From assembly GCA_947178175.1 (NCBI GenBank), contig CAMWXI010000005.1:1-40381 (forward strand): 40,381 nucleotides of DNA, read 5' to 3'. A model generated the notes under the pieces. That model searched no databases and was not told the DNA's origin. It saw only the letters and a program-made list of their open reading frames with translations. Made by a program: the position numbers and the translations under genes. This document shows, one piece after another, positions 8,981-17,988 of this stretch; position 1 is the first letter of the stretch, and every line of letters starts with the position of its first letter. The DNA comes from an uncultured Porphyromonadaceae bacterium. GTDB taxonomy: Bacteria; Bacteroidota; Bacteroidia; Bacteroidales; Muribaculaceae.

Positions 8981-9676
8981 GTGACAATGACGAGTGACAA
9001 AATAAAGACTTTATCTCTCCGGAGAATATTGTTGGCTGTAATCATCATCGGATTCACGGCTGTATGTTGTCATGCCGAAAAGAAGAAAGGTCTTGCCAAG
9101 CTTGAGGGAGTCGGGAAGGAGACGGTTAAAACTCCGCAGGTGCCAATTAAAGCCTATACCGGTTTCTATCGTTTTGTGGACCAATATGGCGACACGTGCC
9201 GCATGACAATCATAAGGGATGTCTACGTCTATCCCCCCATGAAATTCAAGAACAAAAAGCAGGAGGAGTTCTATTGGCGCACGGTCAGGGATGTAAGGAA
9301 GACACTTCCCTATGCGAAATTGGCGTTTCAGGCGCTTAGTGAGACCTATGAGTATATCCAGACCATTCCTGACCCGAAAGTGCGGGAAAAGCACCTTAAA
9401 ACGCTTGAGAAGGACATTCTTAACCAATACAAACCGGTGATAATGAAATTCACGAAGGGTCAGGGGAAAGTATTGCTTAAACTCATCAACAGGGAGACCG
9501 ACCAATCTTCATACAATATAGTAAAGGCCTTTTTAGGGAGTTTCAGGGCATCTTTCTGGCAGACCTTCGGGAAATTTTTCGGCATGAATATGAAAGCCGG
9601 GTTTCATCCGGATAAAAATGATGAGGATGCCATCATTGACCGGGTTGCCAACCTCATAGAGCAAGGAGCCTTATGA
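8981..9676 (+). CDS. DUF4294 family exported protein
   Basis: Signal-like N-terminus then 'DQYGDTCRMTIIRDVYVYPPMKFKNKKQEEFYWRTVRDVRKTLPYAKLA', a Bacteroidetes DUF4294 pattern. Confidence 0.8.
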   Translation: MTMTSDKIKTLSLRRILLAVIIIGFTAVCCHAEKKKGLAKLEGVGKETVKTPQVPIKAYTGFYRFVDQYGDTCRMTIIRDVYVYPPMKFKNKKQEEFYWRTVRDVRKTLPYAKLAFQALSETYEYIQTIPDPKVREKHLKTLEKDILNQYKPVIMKFTKGQGKVLLKLINRETDQSSYNIVKAFLGSFRASFWQTFGKFFGMNMKAGFHPDKNDEDAIIDRVANLIEQGAL

Positions 9677-9765
9677 TCAAGGGGATTTATCAGTCCATGA
9701 CTGAATATGATTTGACGGCTCCGGTGTGTGGCAAATCGCGTAACCGCGGAGAGATACGGAGTTAG

Positions 9766-9787
9766 GATTTTAAAATCATTTAAAATC
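9766..9787 (+). repeat. 12-bp perfect palindrome plus overlapping 9-bp direct repeat upstream of yidD
   Basis: GATTTTAAAATC (9766-9777) and TTTAAAATC-A-TTTAAAATC (9769-9787). Confidence 0.6.
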
Positions 9788-9811
9788 TATTAGTCCCGAC
9801 GATATTATATT

Positions 9812-10045
9812 ATGCGTGGTGCATTAAAGAGAATAACAGTTTCGATATTGATATTGCCTATAAGATTTTATCAGATGGCGATCTCACCTCATTTCCCGGC
9901 TGCATGTCGTTACTCCCCTACATGCAGTCAATATGCTATTGAGGCATTGAGGAAGCACGGGCCGTTCAAAGGGGGATGGCTGGCGATCCGACGTATTCTA
10001 AGATGCCATCCATGGGGCGGAAGCGGATATGATCCGGTGCCTTAA
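9812..10045 (+). CDS. yidD: Membrane protein insertion efficiency factor YidD
   Basis: 77 aa, '[58 protein letters not shown]'. Confidence 0.97.
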   Translation: MRGALKRITVSILILPIRFYQMAISPHFPAACRYSPTCSQYAIEALRKHGPFKGGWLAIRRILRCHPWGGSGYDPVP

Positions 10046-10059
10046 ATTTTGACTTATTT

Positions 10060-10704
10060 ATGATATTAGACGTTCATACGCATCATCCCTCGCCGCAGCC
10101 TCAGGGGATAATTGCCCTGGATATCATGAATCCGGGTTCCGGAGAGCTGATAGCCGACGGTGAACAGTTATATTCTGCCGGGATTCATCCCTGGTCAACT
10201 GTCAGAGAGATTGAGGATGAGGAGTGGCGACATTTGGAGAAGACAGCGGCCGCTCCGAATGTTGTGATGATAGGAGAGACAGGAATAGACACGCTCAGAG
10301 GTGGTCCGCTATTCAGGCAGATGAACATATTCAGACGTCATGTGGAATTGTCGGAACGGTTGGGGAAACCCTTGATTCTGCATATTGTAAAGGCACACGA
10401 CCAGATTCTCGGACTGAGAAAAGAGTTAAGGGCAGAGATGCCTTGGATAGTGCATGGATTCAGAGGAAAACCGGGTATTGCCCGGAGATATGTAGATGCG
10501 GGTTTCTATCTTAGTTTCGGAGACTTATATAACGAAGATAGTCTGAGACAGACGCCTCAGGACAGAATACTTGCCGAGACAGATGAGTCTCCCAAAGACA
10601 TAGAGGATATAATAGCCCGGCTGAGCATCACACTTAATTCCCCTTCTCTCCGAAATCAGTTAGTAACCAACCTCTCCCACATTCTCCCTTCTCTATCCAC
10701 ATAG
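10060..10704 (+). CDS. TatD-family metal-dependent hydrolase
   Basis: MILDVHTHHP..., GIHPW, IGETGID, PLILHIVKA, WIVHGFRG, ETDESP motifs. Confidence 0.88.
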   Translation: MILDVHTHHPSPQPQGIIALDIMNPGSGELIADGEQLYSAGIHPWSTVREIEDEEWRHLEKTAAAPNVVMIGETGIDTLRGGPLFRQMNIFRRHVELSERLGKPLILHIVKAHDQILGLRKELRAEMPWIVHGFRGKPGIARRYVDAGFYLSFGDLYNEDSLRQTPQDRILAETDESPKDIEDIIARLSITLNSPSLRNQLVTNLSHILPSLST

Positions 10705-10766
10705 GCGCCGGGCCTGTCTGATTAAGCCTGTTCGGATAATGGAGAGTCGGCGGATTCCTCAGGGGG

Positions 10767-11120
10767 TTAGTTGATGTCGGCCCACGGAGCGTCGGAATTC
10801 AACTCTTCATTGGAAAGCCTGTCGCGGATTTCACGTGCCAGCAGCTTTTCGATATTGGCTACCGCTTCTTCGTCAAGAGGTGGATACTGTTCCCATCTTT
10901 CTCTGTGTTCGGGAGATATCTCCTCCACACGCGCACTGGTGTAGTAGGCTATCGGTTCGTCGGGAAACTCTTTCTTTAAATATTGATTCAATTGTTTTTC
11001 CAATTCTTCAAATGCGAGTGAATTATGCAGCGAATCGCTGTCTGCCGGTGCGTCAAATTCGTAACGATACTGTTTGCTGTCGGAGAAACTTACGATATAA
11101 AGATGCTTGCGTGTTTTCAT
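10767..11120 (-). CDS. Conserved hypothetical protein (117 aa)
   Basis: ORF with coding-like composition (MKTRKHLYIVSFSDSKQYRYEFDAPADSDSLHNSLAFEELEKQLNQYLKKEF...); no family recognised. Confidence 0.6.
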   Translation of the reverse strand: MKTRKHLYIVSFSDSKQYRYEFDAPADSDSLHNSLAFEELEKQLNQYLKKEFPDEPIAYYTSARVEEISPEHRERWEQYPPLDEEAVANIEKLLAREIRDRLSNEELNSDAPWADIN

Positions 11121-11167
11121 AATTTTTTCTTAAGATTTATATAAATTTCAATATTCTCGGAGGGCAA

Positions 11168-11226
11168 TTATCTCCGGACCCAATACACTTATGTGTCAAT
11201 GTTTTCCCGTGTTATTTATCTCCGGA
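11168..11226. repeat. 11-bp direct repeat TTATCTCCGGA, two copies, in the intergenic region upstream of the 117-aa ORF
   Basis: Copies at 11168-11178 and 11216-11226. Confidence 0.55.
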
Positions 11227-11241
11227 GTTTATGCTCTAAGT

Positions 11242-12387
11242 TTATAACGTTTCAGAGTCTGTTTCGTTCAGATTTCTTTTGAGCCCGTCAAGTCCGGTCC
11301 GCTTAACCGGACTTTTGCGGAAAAGCCGGCTGAAATCCTCTTTAGACATACTGCGGATAGACTCTCTTGTAATTCCCTTATACTCCGGACGTGGATAGAA
11401 TTCCGGCATGACCTCTCTTTTGTCTTTAAAAGTTTCATTTTTCCTATAGGTCTTGTATTTGTCATTATCGGAAGGATTTTCCATCCCCCCATCTGAATGA
11501 CAACTGTCTGAAATATATTCGGAATTCAGCGGACAGACTCTCAGGCAAATGTCACAGCCGAATAGTGTGGTGCGCCCGGCAGGAGTCTGCATCACCTTCT
11601 CCCCTTCAGGTTTCCACGCCCCCCTATGTTCTATTGTAAGATAAGATATACACAGACGGGCATCAATAAGACCATTATCCTTGATCGCTTTTCCCGGACA
11701 AGCATCAATACATTTTGTGCATCTGAGACAAGCTTCCGCCCAAGAGGTCTCCCCTCCCCCATTTTTTGTATTGACATCTTCATTACTCTCTATGCTATAC
11801 TGATCAATGAAATATTCCAATGGAATATCGGTGATTATCTCTGCGAGAAAGAAAGCCGACCCTAAGGAACCGGATGCAATCATGCCGTTACGACACCTTT
11901 TCCCTAAACCGGCTTTGAGGGCCCATAATCGTTCTCTGACAGGTGCTGAATCGATACAAATCCGGAATTCGCAAACGTAAGGAGACATATCAAAAGTCTT
12001 GCTGAGCCATTCCGAAAGGTTCTTACAGGCATTTCTGAGTCGTGTGCGTATGACATCATGATAGTCATCTCCAAGCGCGTAGGAGGCTATATTTGGATTT
12101 TTGCCGTTTGGAGGAAATAGCGGAAAGGGGAAAGCAATAGAAAAAAGGGAGCGGGCTTCTTCTGTCAGCAATAGGGAGGGTGACTGCCGAAGAGGGAGAT
12201 AGTTGGAAAGATACATCATTTCGCCATTCATCTCCCGGCTCAACCATCCGGTATAGTCCGCGATTTCTTCGGCCTTAAGGGGGGCCGGAGAAATGATACT
12301 GACATCGGACGCTCCGGCAGCAAGAATAATATCTCTTACTTCCTGCCGAAGTCTGCCGGTATTTCTCCCCATAATTCTGTTTGCCAT
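11242..12387 (-). CDS. queG: Epoxyqueuosine reductase
   Basis: Two 4Fe-4S motifs CLRCTKCIDACP and CDICLRVCPLN; GSAFFLAEIITDIPLEY; 381 aa. Confidence 0.93.
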   Translation of the reverse strand: MANRIMGRNTGRLRQEVRDIILAAGASDVSIISPAPLKAEEIADYTGWLSREMNGEMMYLSNYLPLRQSPSLLLTEEARSLFSIAFPFPLFPPNGKNPNIASYALGDDYHDVIRTRLRNACKNLSEWLSKTFDMSPYVCEFRICIDSAPVRERLWALKAGLGKRCRNGMIASGSLGSAFFLAEIITDIPLEYFIDQYSIESNEDVNTKNGGGETSWAEACLRCTKCIDACPGKAIKDNGLIDARLCISYLTIEHRGAWKPEGEKVMQTPAGRTTLFGCDICLRVCPLNSEYISDSCHSDGGMENPSDNDKYKTYRKNETFKDKREVMPEFYPRPEYKGITRESIRSMSKEDFSRLFRKSPVKRTGLDGLKRNLNETDSETL

Positions 12388-13052
12388 TTGAGAATCCTGG
12401 TAGAATAAACGTGGGTATCAAGCCATAGCATCGCACGTTTCATAACGTCGAAAAGTCTGGCATTGTCAGGAGTCTGCTGTAGGGTGGTTTTAATCCTGCG
12501 GTTTCTGACCCAGGCCATACCAGTGACAGAGTCGGAATATACGGTATGGTTCTCCCCTCTTTGTGCCATAAGGGCAAGAGCGTGAACTATAGCCAGAAAC
12601 TCGCCGATATTGTTTGTGGCATCCTTAAACGGGCCGACGCGGAATATCTCTTTGCCAGTCATCAGCTCCACACAGCGATATTCCATCACCCCGGGATTTC
12701 CCAGGCAGGATGCATCCACTGCCCATCCGTTAAGGTCAATTTCCGGAAAAGAGAAATAGTCAGGTTGTCGTCCTGACGGTAAGGGAGTGGAGTAATGGGT
12801 GTCGCCGGATGTTTTGGCGTAAGGGGAATCGGAGTCTGCTTTCGATAGAAGCGTGCCGATGTTGCGAATTTCTTCGCGGTTTACATATTTACGATACTCC
12901 TCAGCGGCGATTTCAGGCGATGGGAAGCTTTTAAATAAGGGATTCGGAAAGTTCCTGACCTGCTCCAGGGCATCTGTCCAGTCATCGTAGACACCGGGAT
13001 GATGACCACGCCACACAACATAATATTTTTTTTGAAAGCTATTAGAACTCAT
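12336..13052 (-). CDS. Ribonuclease H with N-terminal caulimovirus viroplasmin-like domain
   Basis: KKYYVVWRGHHPGVYDDWTDALEQVRNFPNPLFKSFPSPEIAAEEYRKY (viroplasmin-type), RNase H core WAVDASCLGNPGVMEYR...NNIGEFLAIVHAL...VYSDSVTGMAWV; C-terminal WGEIPADFGRK. Confidence 0.9.
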   Translation of the reverse strand: MSSNSFQKKYYVVWRGHHPGVYDDWTDALEQVRNFPNPLFKSFPSPEIAAEEYRKYVNREEIRNIGTLLSKADSDSPYAKTSGDTHYSTPLPSGRQPDYFSFPEIDLNGWAVDASCLGNPGVMEYRCVELMTGKEIFRVGPFKDATNNIGEFLAIVHALALMAQRGENHTVYSDSVTGMAWVRNRRIKTTLQQTPDNARLFDVMKRAMLWLDTHVYSTRILKWQTELWGEIPADFGRK

Positions 13053-14083
13053 AGGCCGGTTTCATTGCGTAGGGGATAAGTGTTACGTAGACGTTCAAAA
13101 TCTTCGGGAGATTTGCGGAGCTGAGCCATCTCCACTGCCGGGTTGTAGGAGTTGATGATGATTTGAGGTGTTAGAACGGTCGGAGGGGTATAGGGGCCTT
13201 CCAGACCGGATGTGTCCGGTGAGAATCCGAAATGGGAACCTAATGTTTCGAGAATCATCCGGGAGGCTCTCTGTTTCCCCTGCAGGGAATAGCCGGCGAT
13301 ATGAGGAGTGGCTATGAAAGCTTCCCTCAGGAGGTCAGGATTTAGTCCGCAGTGTCCGTTGATGCCGGTCTCATTCTCCCAGGTGTCAATGATGGCCGTT
13401 AGATTTTTGGAATGCATCGCTTTCAGAAGGGGTATTTCATCCACCACACCCCCACGCGCGGCATTAACAAGGATTGTTCCCGGTTTCAACAGATTTATAA
13501 TCTTCTCATCGGCGAGATGATAAGAGGGATGGGGACCGGAATGAGATAGCGGAGTGTGGAACGTGATGGCGTCTACCTTTTGTGCCAGTTCCTGAAGAGA
13601 GAGATAATCTTCATCTGAAAGACCTTTCTCCTTACGGGGAGGGTCGCAGACTAAGATGTTGGCACCGAGACGACGTCCCCATTCGACAACGATGCCGCCG
13701 ACATTCCCCTTTCCAACAACGCCGAGTGTGTGGCGTGCGGGATCGAATCCGGCACGCAGGAGGCATGACCATACATATTGAGCCACAGCCGGGGCATTGC
13801 ATCCAGGTGCGTTTGTATAATAGATATTGAGTTCGGTAAGCTCCGGGACATTGAAATGGTCCATTCCGATTGTTGCCGTGCCGACGTAAGAGACATCAGT
13901 GCCCTCCAGAAGGCTTTTATCACAGCGGGTGCGGGTGCGTACAATCAATGCTTTCGCATCTTTAAGGTCGGCACGTGTGATTTGCTCTCCCGGGAGATAA
14001 TCTACATTGAAAAACTGTTCCAGGCGTCCCTCCATCATAGGGACAGCATCATCACAGACAAGGCGCGGACGAATTTCAGACAT
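13049..14083 (-). CDS. pdxB: Erythronate-4-phosphate dehydrogenase
   Basis: D-2-hydroxyacid dehydrogenase fold: GVVGKGNVGGIV, CDPPRKEKG, TFHTPLSHSGPHPSYHLAD, LVNAARGGVVDE, TPHIAGYSLQGK. Confidence 0.93.
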   Translation of the reverse strand: MSEIRPRLVCDDAVPMMEGRLEQFFNVDYLPGEQITRADLKDAKALIVRTRTRCDKSLLEGTDVSYVGTATIGMDHFNVPELTELNIYYTNAPGCNAPAVAQYVWSCLLRAGFDPARHTLGVVGKGNVGGIVVEWGRRLGANILVCDPPRKEKGLSDEDYLSLQELAQKVDAITFHTPLSHSGPHPSYHLADEKIINLLKPGTILVNAARGGVVDEIPLLKAMHSKNLTAIIDTWENETGINGHCGLNPDLLREAFIATPHIAGYSLQGKQRASRMILETLGSHFGFSPDTSGLEGPYTPPTVLTPQIIINSYNPAVEMAQLRKSPEDFERLRNTYPLRNETGL

Positions 14084-14095
14084 GGCGGAAGTGTA

Positions 14096-15064
14096 TTAAT
14101 AGAATATCAGCAAGCCCCATTGGGCGCAATATATGAAACAAAGCACCCACGCCAGAAGACGAGGTCGGCTGATATGATTGAAATAGAAAAAGTTTGCGAA
14201 TTGAATGGCGCTCCAGAGATAGAAAGAGGCCAGATAGGCTGTAAAATTGTTGAAGTCAACAATCATACAGAGCGCGCATACATATCCCAGAACATTGAAA
14301 GCATTGTTGCATTTCCGTATTCTGGAATTGCCGGCGTAAAGACGCACTGCATTATTGAGAGACAGAAGAAACGAAACGAGGAGCACAATGCCTGTCCCAA
14401 TCATCATAATCAGAAGGTCCAGACGATTATCAGAGTCAGTGAAGATATTGACAAGCTGAGGCATTCTGAAGTCGGACAGCTGAATCAGACCGAGACCGAT
14501 TGCCACCCAGTAGGGAGCGATAATACCCATTCCGAAAGCCAGGAGTTCCTTAAATCTCATGGAGCCGAGAAAGAATCCGCCGATTATATATACCAATATC
14601 ATTGGCACAAAGGAATATTGTGTCATGGACCCTACGGAAAGGAGAGTTGCTATGAGAAAGAAATCCTGGGTGGCGTTATTATTCTGATATGTACTCAGAA
14701 GCACTGCCATTGAGATAAGATTGACAATCAGAAGGAGGGTAGAGGAGTTAAAGCCCAGGGATATGAAAGGATTTGCTCCGACGAGAATCAGATAAGCCAT
14801 CGGAAGCATCAGACCGTTCCCCTGCACCAGGATGAAGCGTTTGTTGAGGAGGATGAGGATAGGAGCGACCCCCATGAGAAGGAGAATATTGGCTATGTGA
14901 GAGAATAAGGGGGAAAGATTCCAGAGGGAAGGAGACGGAATGCAGATACCAAAGTTAGAATGAGGAGTGGGGTTGTGAAAAAGGATGATGGAAACGATGA
15001 TACATCCGAGTGCAACCACACCGGCTGTGAGGATATCCGAGGTTTTGAAGTCGTTACGGTTCAT
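14096..15064 (-). CDS. Multi-pass membrane protein, DUF6427-like
   Basis: 322 aa, many hydrophobic segments, 'LLLMGVAPILILLNKRFILV...GANPFISLGFNSSTLLLIVNLI'. Confidence 0.7.
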   Translation of the reverse strand: MNRNDFKTSDILTAGVVALGCIIVSIILFHNPTPHSNFGICIPSPSLWNLSPLFSHIANILLLMGVAPILILLNKRFILVQGNGLMLPMAYLILVGANPFISLGFNSSTLLLIVNLISMAVLLSTYQNNNATQDFFLIATLLSVGSMTQYSFVPMILVYIIGGFFLGSMRFKELLAFGMGIIAPYWVAIGLGLIQLSDFRMPQLVNIFTDSDNRLDLLIMMIGTGIVLLVSFLLSLNNAVRLYAGNSRIRKCNNAFNVLGYVCALCMIVDFNNFTAYLASFYLWSAIQFANFFYFNHISRPRLLAWVLCFIYCAQWGLLIFY

Positions 15065-15079
15065 TTTTCAGACAGAGCT

Positions 15080-16351
15080 TCATAGTCCGATATCCGAGCG
15101 ATTGTATTTCCCGTAGAAATCAATCAGATTTACTCCTTTATAAGCGAGATTACGGGCATCGGAAGGATTGTCGGAGAGTCCGACAACTGTGGCAATTCTC
15201 CCCCCGTCGGTGAGGATTGCTCCATCTTCCGGGTTGGTGGATACAGCGCCTGTGTACACGCTACAACCGAGGTTTCGTGCCTGCTGAATACCTGTGATTG
15301 TGTCGCCTTTGCGCGGATTGTCGGGATATCCTTCGGCAGTCAGCACCACTCCGACAGCATGAATAGGGGAGAGCTCCATTTGTTTGAGAGCGAGAGTGCG
15401 GTCTGCAATACCCTCGAAGATGTCAATTATATCAGATTTCATGCGAGGGATAAGCACCTGTGATTCAGGGTCACCAAGGCGAACATTATATTCAAGCATC
15501 ACGGGTTCGCCGTCAACCTCTTTGAGACCTAAATAGAGGAAACCACGGTAATCTATCCCTTCCTCTTTCAGTCCGCGGATTGTTGGGAGGAGTATTCTTT
15601 TCTCCACTTTTTCAATCAGTTCCGGATTCTTGTCAATGCAAAGGGCCGGAGAGACGGCACCTAATCCGGCGGTATTGGGTCCTTGGTCGCCATCTTCAAA
15701 TCGTTTATAGTCGAGGGCTGAGCCGAGATAGATATAATCTTCCCCGTCTATGGCATAAAACAGTGAACATTCAGGTCCCGGCACAAATTCCTCTACAATA
15801 ACGGTCTGAGAAGACTCACCGAAGAGACCGTCAATCATTGAAGTGAGAGTGGCTTTAGCCTGATCAAGGTCAGAGACAATCAGCACTCCCCTGCCGCCGG
15901 CAAGTCCGTCGGCTTTGATGACATAGGGAGGAGTCTGCGATTCAAGGAAGCTCAGACCTTCATCAAGAGTGTCAGAGGTCACTGACATAAAGCGGGGAGA
16001 GGGGATAGCATGGGAAATCATGAACTCCTTGGCGAATTCCTTGCTCCCTTCCAGGCGAGCCGCATCACTGTCGGGAGCTATCACCTTGACATCAAGTCCG
16101 CTGAGAGCATCATAAATCCCGGCAACTATGGAGGCTTCAGGGCCTGCAACGACAAGGTCAATCTCATAGTCTCCGACTATTTCTGCCACCCGGTCGAAGT
16201 CAAGAGAGGAACCGGGCAGATGATGACATCCCGGAAATTCACCCGGCATGGTGTAGAGTTTCCGGGTGCGCGGGCTCTTCAGAATTTTTTCAGCCAGCGC
16301 TCCCTCACGTCCGCCACGACCTAACAGGAGAATGTTTAGAAATTCCTTCAT
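15080..16351 (-). CDS. purD: Phosphoribosylamine-glycine ligase (divergent)
   Basis: ATP-grasp: VVAGPEASIVAGIYDAL, LEGSKEFAKEFM, VIKADGLAGGRGVLIV, GPNTAGLGAVSPA, LGDPESQVLIPRM. Confidence 0.92.
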   Translation of the reverse strand: MKEFLNILLLGRGGREGALAEKILKSPRTRKLYTMPGEFPGCHHLPGSSLDFDRVAEIVGDYEIDLVVAGPEASIVAGIYDALSGLDVKVIAPDSDAARLEGSKEFAKEFMISHAIPSPRFMSVTSDTLDEGLSFLESQTPPYVIKADGLAGGRGVLIVSDLDQAKATLTSMIDGLFGESSQTVIVEEFVPGPECSLFYAIDGEDYIYLGSALDYKRFEDGDQGPNTAGLGAVSPALCIDKNPELIEKVEKRILLPTIRGLKEEGIDYRGFLYLGLKEVDGEPVMLEYNVRLGDPESQVLIPRMKSDIIDIFEGIADRTLALKQMELSPIHAVGVVLTAEGYPDNPRKGDTITGIQQARNLGCSVYTGAVSTNPEDGAILTDGGRIATVVGLSDNPSDARNLAYKGVNLIDFYGKYNRSDIGL

Positions 16352-16365
16352 CTTTCAAATGCTTG

Positions 16366-17922
16366 TCACTCCTCCTTGTTCTTCCGCCATCCTTTTCTGG
16401 AGCGCATTTTATAGTCGGAGAATTTGTATTCGTTCTTTTCAGAGATGGTTGGTTTCCCATCATGAATCTGGCGGGCAGGAGAGGTCTTGAAATTTCGTTC
16501 GCCGTTCGTTCTGTTGCTGAACCTCTTGTCGTTACCCTTTTTGTCGGAGAATTTACGATCCCCCGTTTTTTTATCATTTGTTCTGCGTTCGTAACCTTTG
16601 CGATCGGTGAAGTCACGTGAGTCGTCAAACTCAGGGCGTTTCTTATTTTTTCTGAAATTCTCATTTCCCCCGTCGAATTTGCGACGCTCTTTAATCCATT
16701 CCCGGTCCGAGAGATGTTTTGTTTTTCCTGGTGCCACCTTTTCAAATTCGGTGTTGGCAACGCTTCCTCCATCAGCGCGGAAGGAGTCGTAGGTGCCGTC
16801 AAAGAGCACATATTCGCGCAGAGAACACTCGAGCGCTCCGTTTAGGATGGGGAATTTGACGGAAGGTTTAAGATGAATGGCATCGAAATGTTCCTCCTTA
16901 TATCCGAGAATCCAGGCATGCCACCCTTTGAAGTCGGTCTTCAGCCAGCGACCGATGTTGCGGTAGAGGGTTTCCATATCCTCCGGACGAAGACGTTCGC
17001 CGTAGGGAGGATTCATCACGAGAATCCCTTCTTCTCCGAGTTCGTGCCAATCACCCATAGAGCAGCAACGAATCTCAATAGCGTCATCAAGACGGGCGGA
17101 GCGTATGTTTTTGCGGGCGATTGCCACAGCTTCCGGGTCAATGTCGCCACCCTTGATTTTGAATGGCGCTTCACATTCTTCGGAATCATCATTATATATT
17201 TCGTCAAACAGCTGTGGGTCGAAGTCCGGCCATTTCTCAAAGGCGAAGGAGTCGCGATAAATGCCGGGATTAGTGTTAGTGGCAATCAAGGCAGCCTCGA
17301 TAAGGAAGGTGCCGGAACCACACATCGGGTCGATAAATTCGCAGTCGCCGCGCCACCCTGTTTTGAGGATAATGCCGGCGGCAAGAACCTCGTTGATAGG
17401 AGCGGCGGTCTGTTCCACGCGATAGCCACGTTTTGAGAGGGGTTCGCCGGAAGAGTCAAGAGAGATAGTGACCCTATCTTCGAAGATATGGACATTAAGC
17501 TGCACTTCTGCACCTTTCAGGCGTATAGAGGGGCGTTTCCCATAGCGGTCGGTGAAATGATCGGCAATCCCATCCTTTACACGATAGGTGACATATTTGG
17601 AATGATTGAAATCTGCACTGTTGACAGTTGAGTCAATAGAGAAAGTGGAGTCTGCCGACATATATTTTTCCCATTCGATGTCGCGCACGGCATCATAGAG
17701 TTCGTCAGGGTTGGAGGCAGAGAATTTTATGATGGGTTTCAGAATTCTCAGGGCAGTGCGGCAACAGAGATTGGCCTTATACATCATAGCGAGGTCGCCC
17801 TCGAAGGAGACCATTCTTCTGCCTATTTCTACGTTTTCTGCACCAAGCGACAGGAGTTCGTCGCGGAGCACATCTTCAAGACCCTGGAAGGTCTTAGCCA
17901 CCATTTGAAAAGTTGATGCCAT
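16366..17922 (-). CDS. THUMP-domain class I SAM-dependent 23S rRNA (RlmL/YcbY-like) methyltransferase with long basic C-terminal tail
   Basis: MASTFQMVAKTFQGLEDVLRDEL (ferredoxin-like/THUMP N-term), FIDPMCGSGTFLIEAALIA, VMNPPYGERL; C-terminal approximately 118 aa of K/R/D/N-rich repeats. Confidence 0.88.
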   Translation of the reverse strand: MASTFQMVAKTFQGLEDVLRDELLSLGAENVEIGRRMVSFEGDLAMMYKANLCCRTALRILKPIIKFSASNPDELYDAVRDIEWEKYMSADSTFSIDSTVNSADFNHSKYVTYRVKDGIADHFTDRYGKRPSIRLKGAEVQLNVHIFEDRVTISLDSSGEPLSKRGYRVEQTAAPINEVLAAGIILKTGWRGDCEFIDPMCGSGTFLIEAALIATNTNPGIYRDSFAFEKWPDFDPQLFDEIYNDDSEECEAPFKIKGGDIDPEAVAIARKNIRSARLDDAIEIRCCSMGDWHELGEEGILVMNPPYGERLRPEDMETLYRNIGRWLKTDFKGWHAWILGYKEEHFDAIHLKPSVKFPILNGALECSLREYVLFDGTYDSFRADGGSVANTEFEKVAPGKTKHLSDREWIKERRKFDGGNENFRKNKKRPEFDDSRDFTDRKGYERRTNDKKTGDRKFSDKKGNDKRFSNRTNGERNFKTSPARQIHDGKPTISEKNEYKFSDYKMRSRKGWRKNKEE

Positions 17923-17988
17923 AGTTGTTATTCAGATTTCGCCGGCGTGAATTTTGGGTTATTTTTTAATTTGGGGTTGGAGTTATTC

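Noticed and set aside
10705-10766. Looked for a terminator at the convergent TatD / 117-aa gene junction
   Set aside because: No convincing stem with a T-run was seen in the 62-bp gap.
13778-14713. 311-aa + strand ORF opposite pdxB and the DUF6427-like gene
   Set aside because: Lies antisense to two well-supported genes; composition looks like a shadow ORF and no family motif is recognisable.
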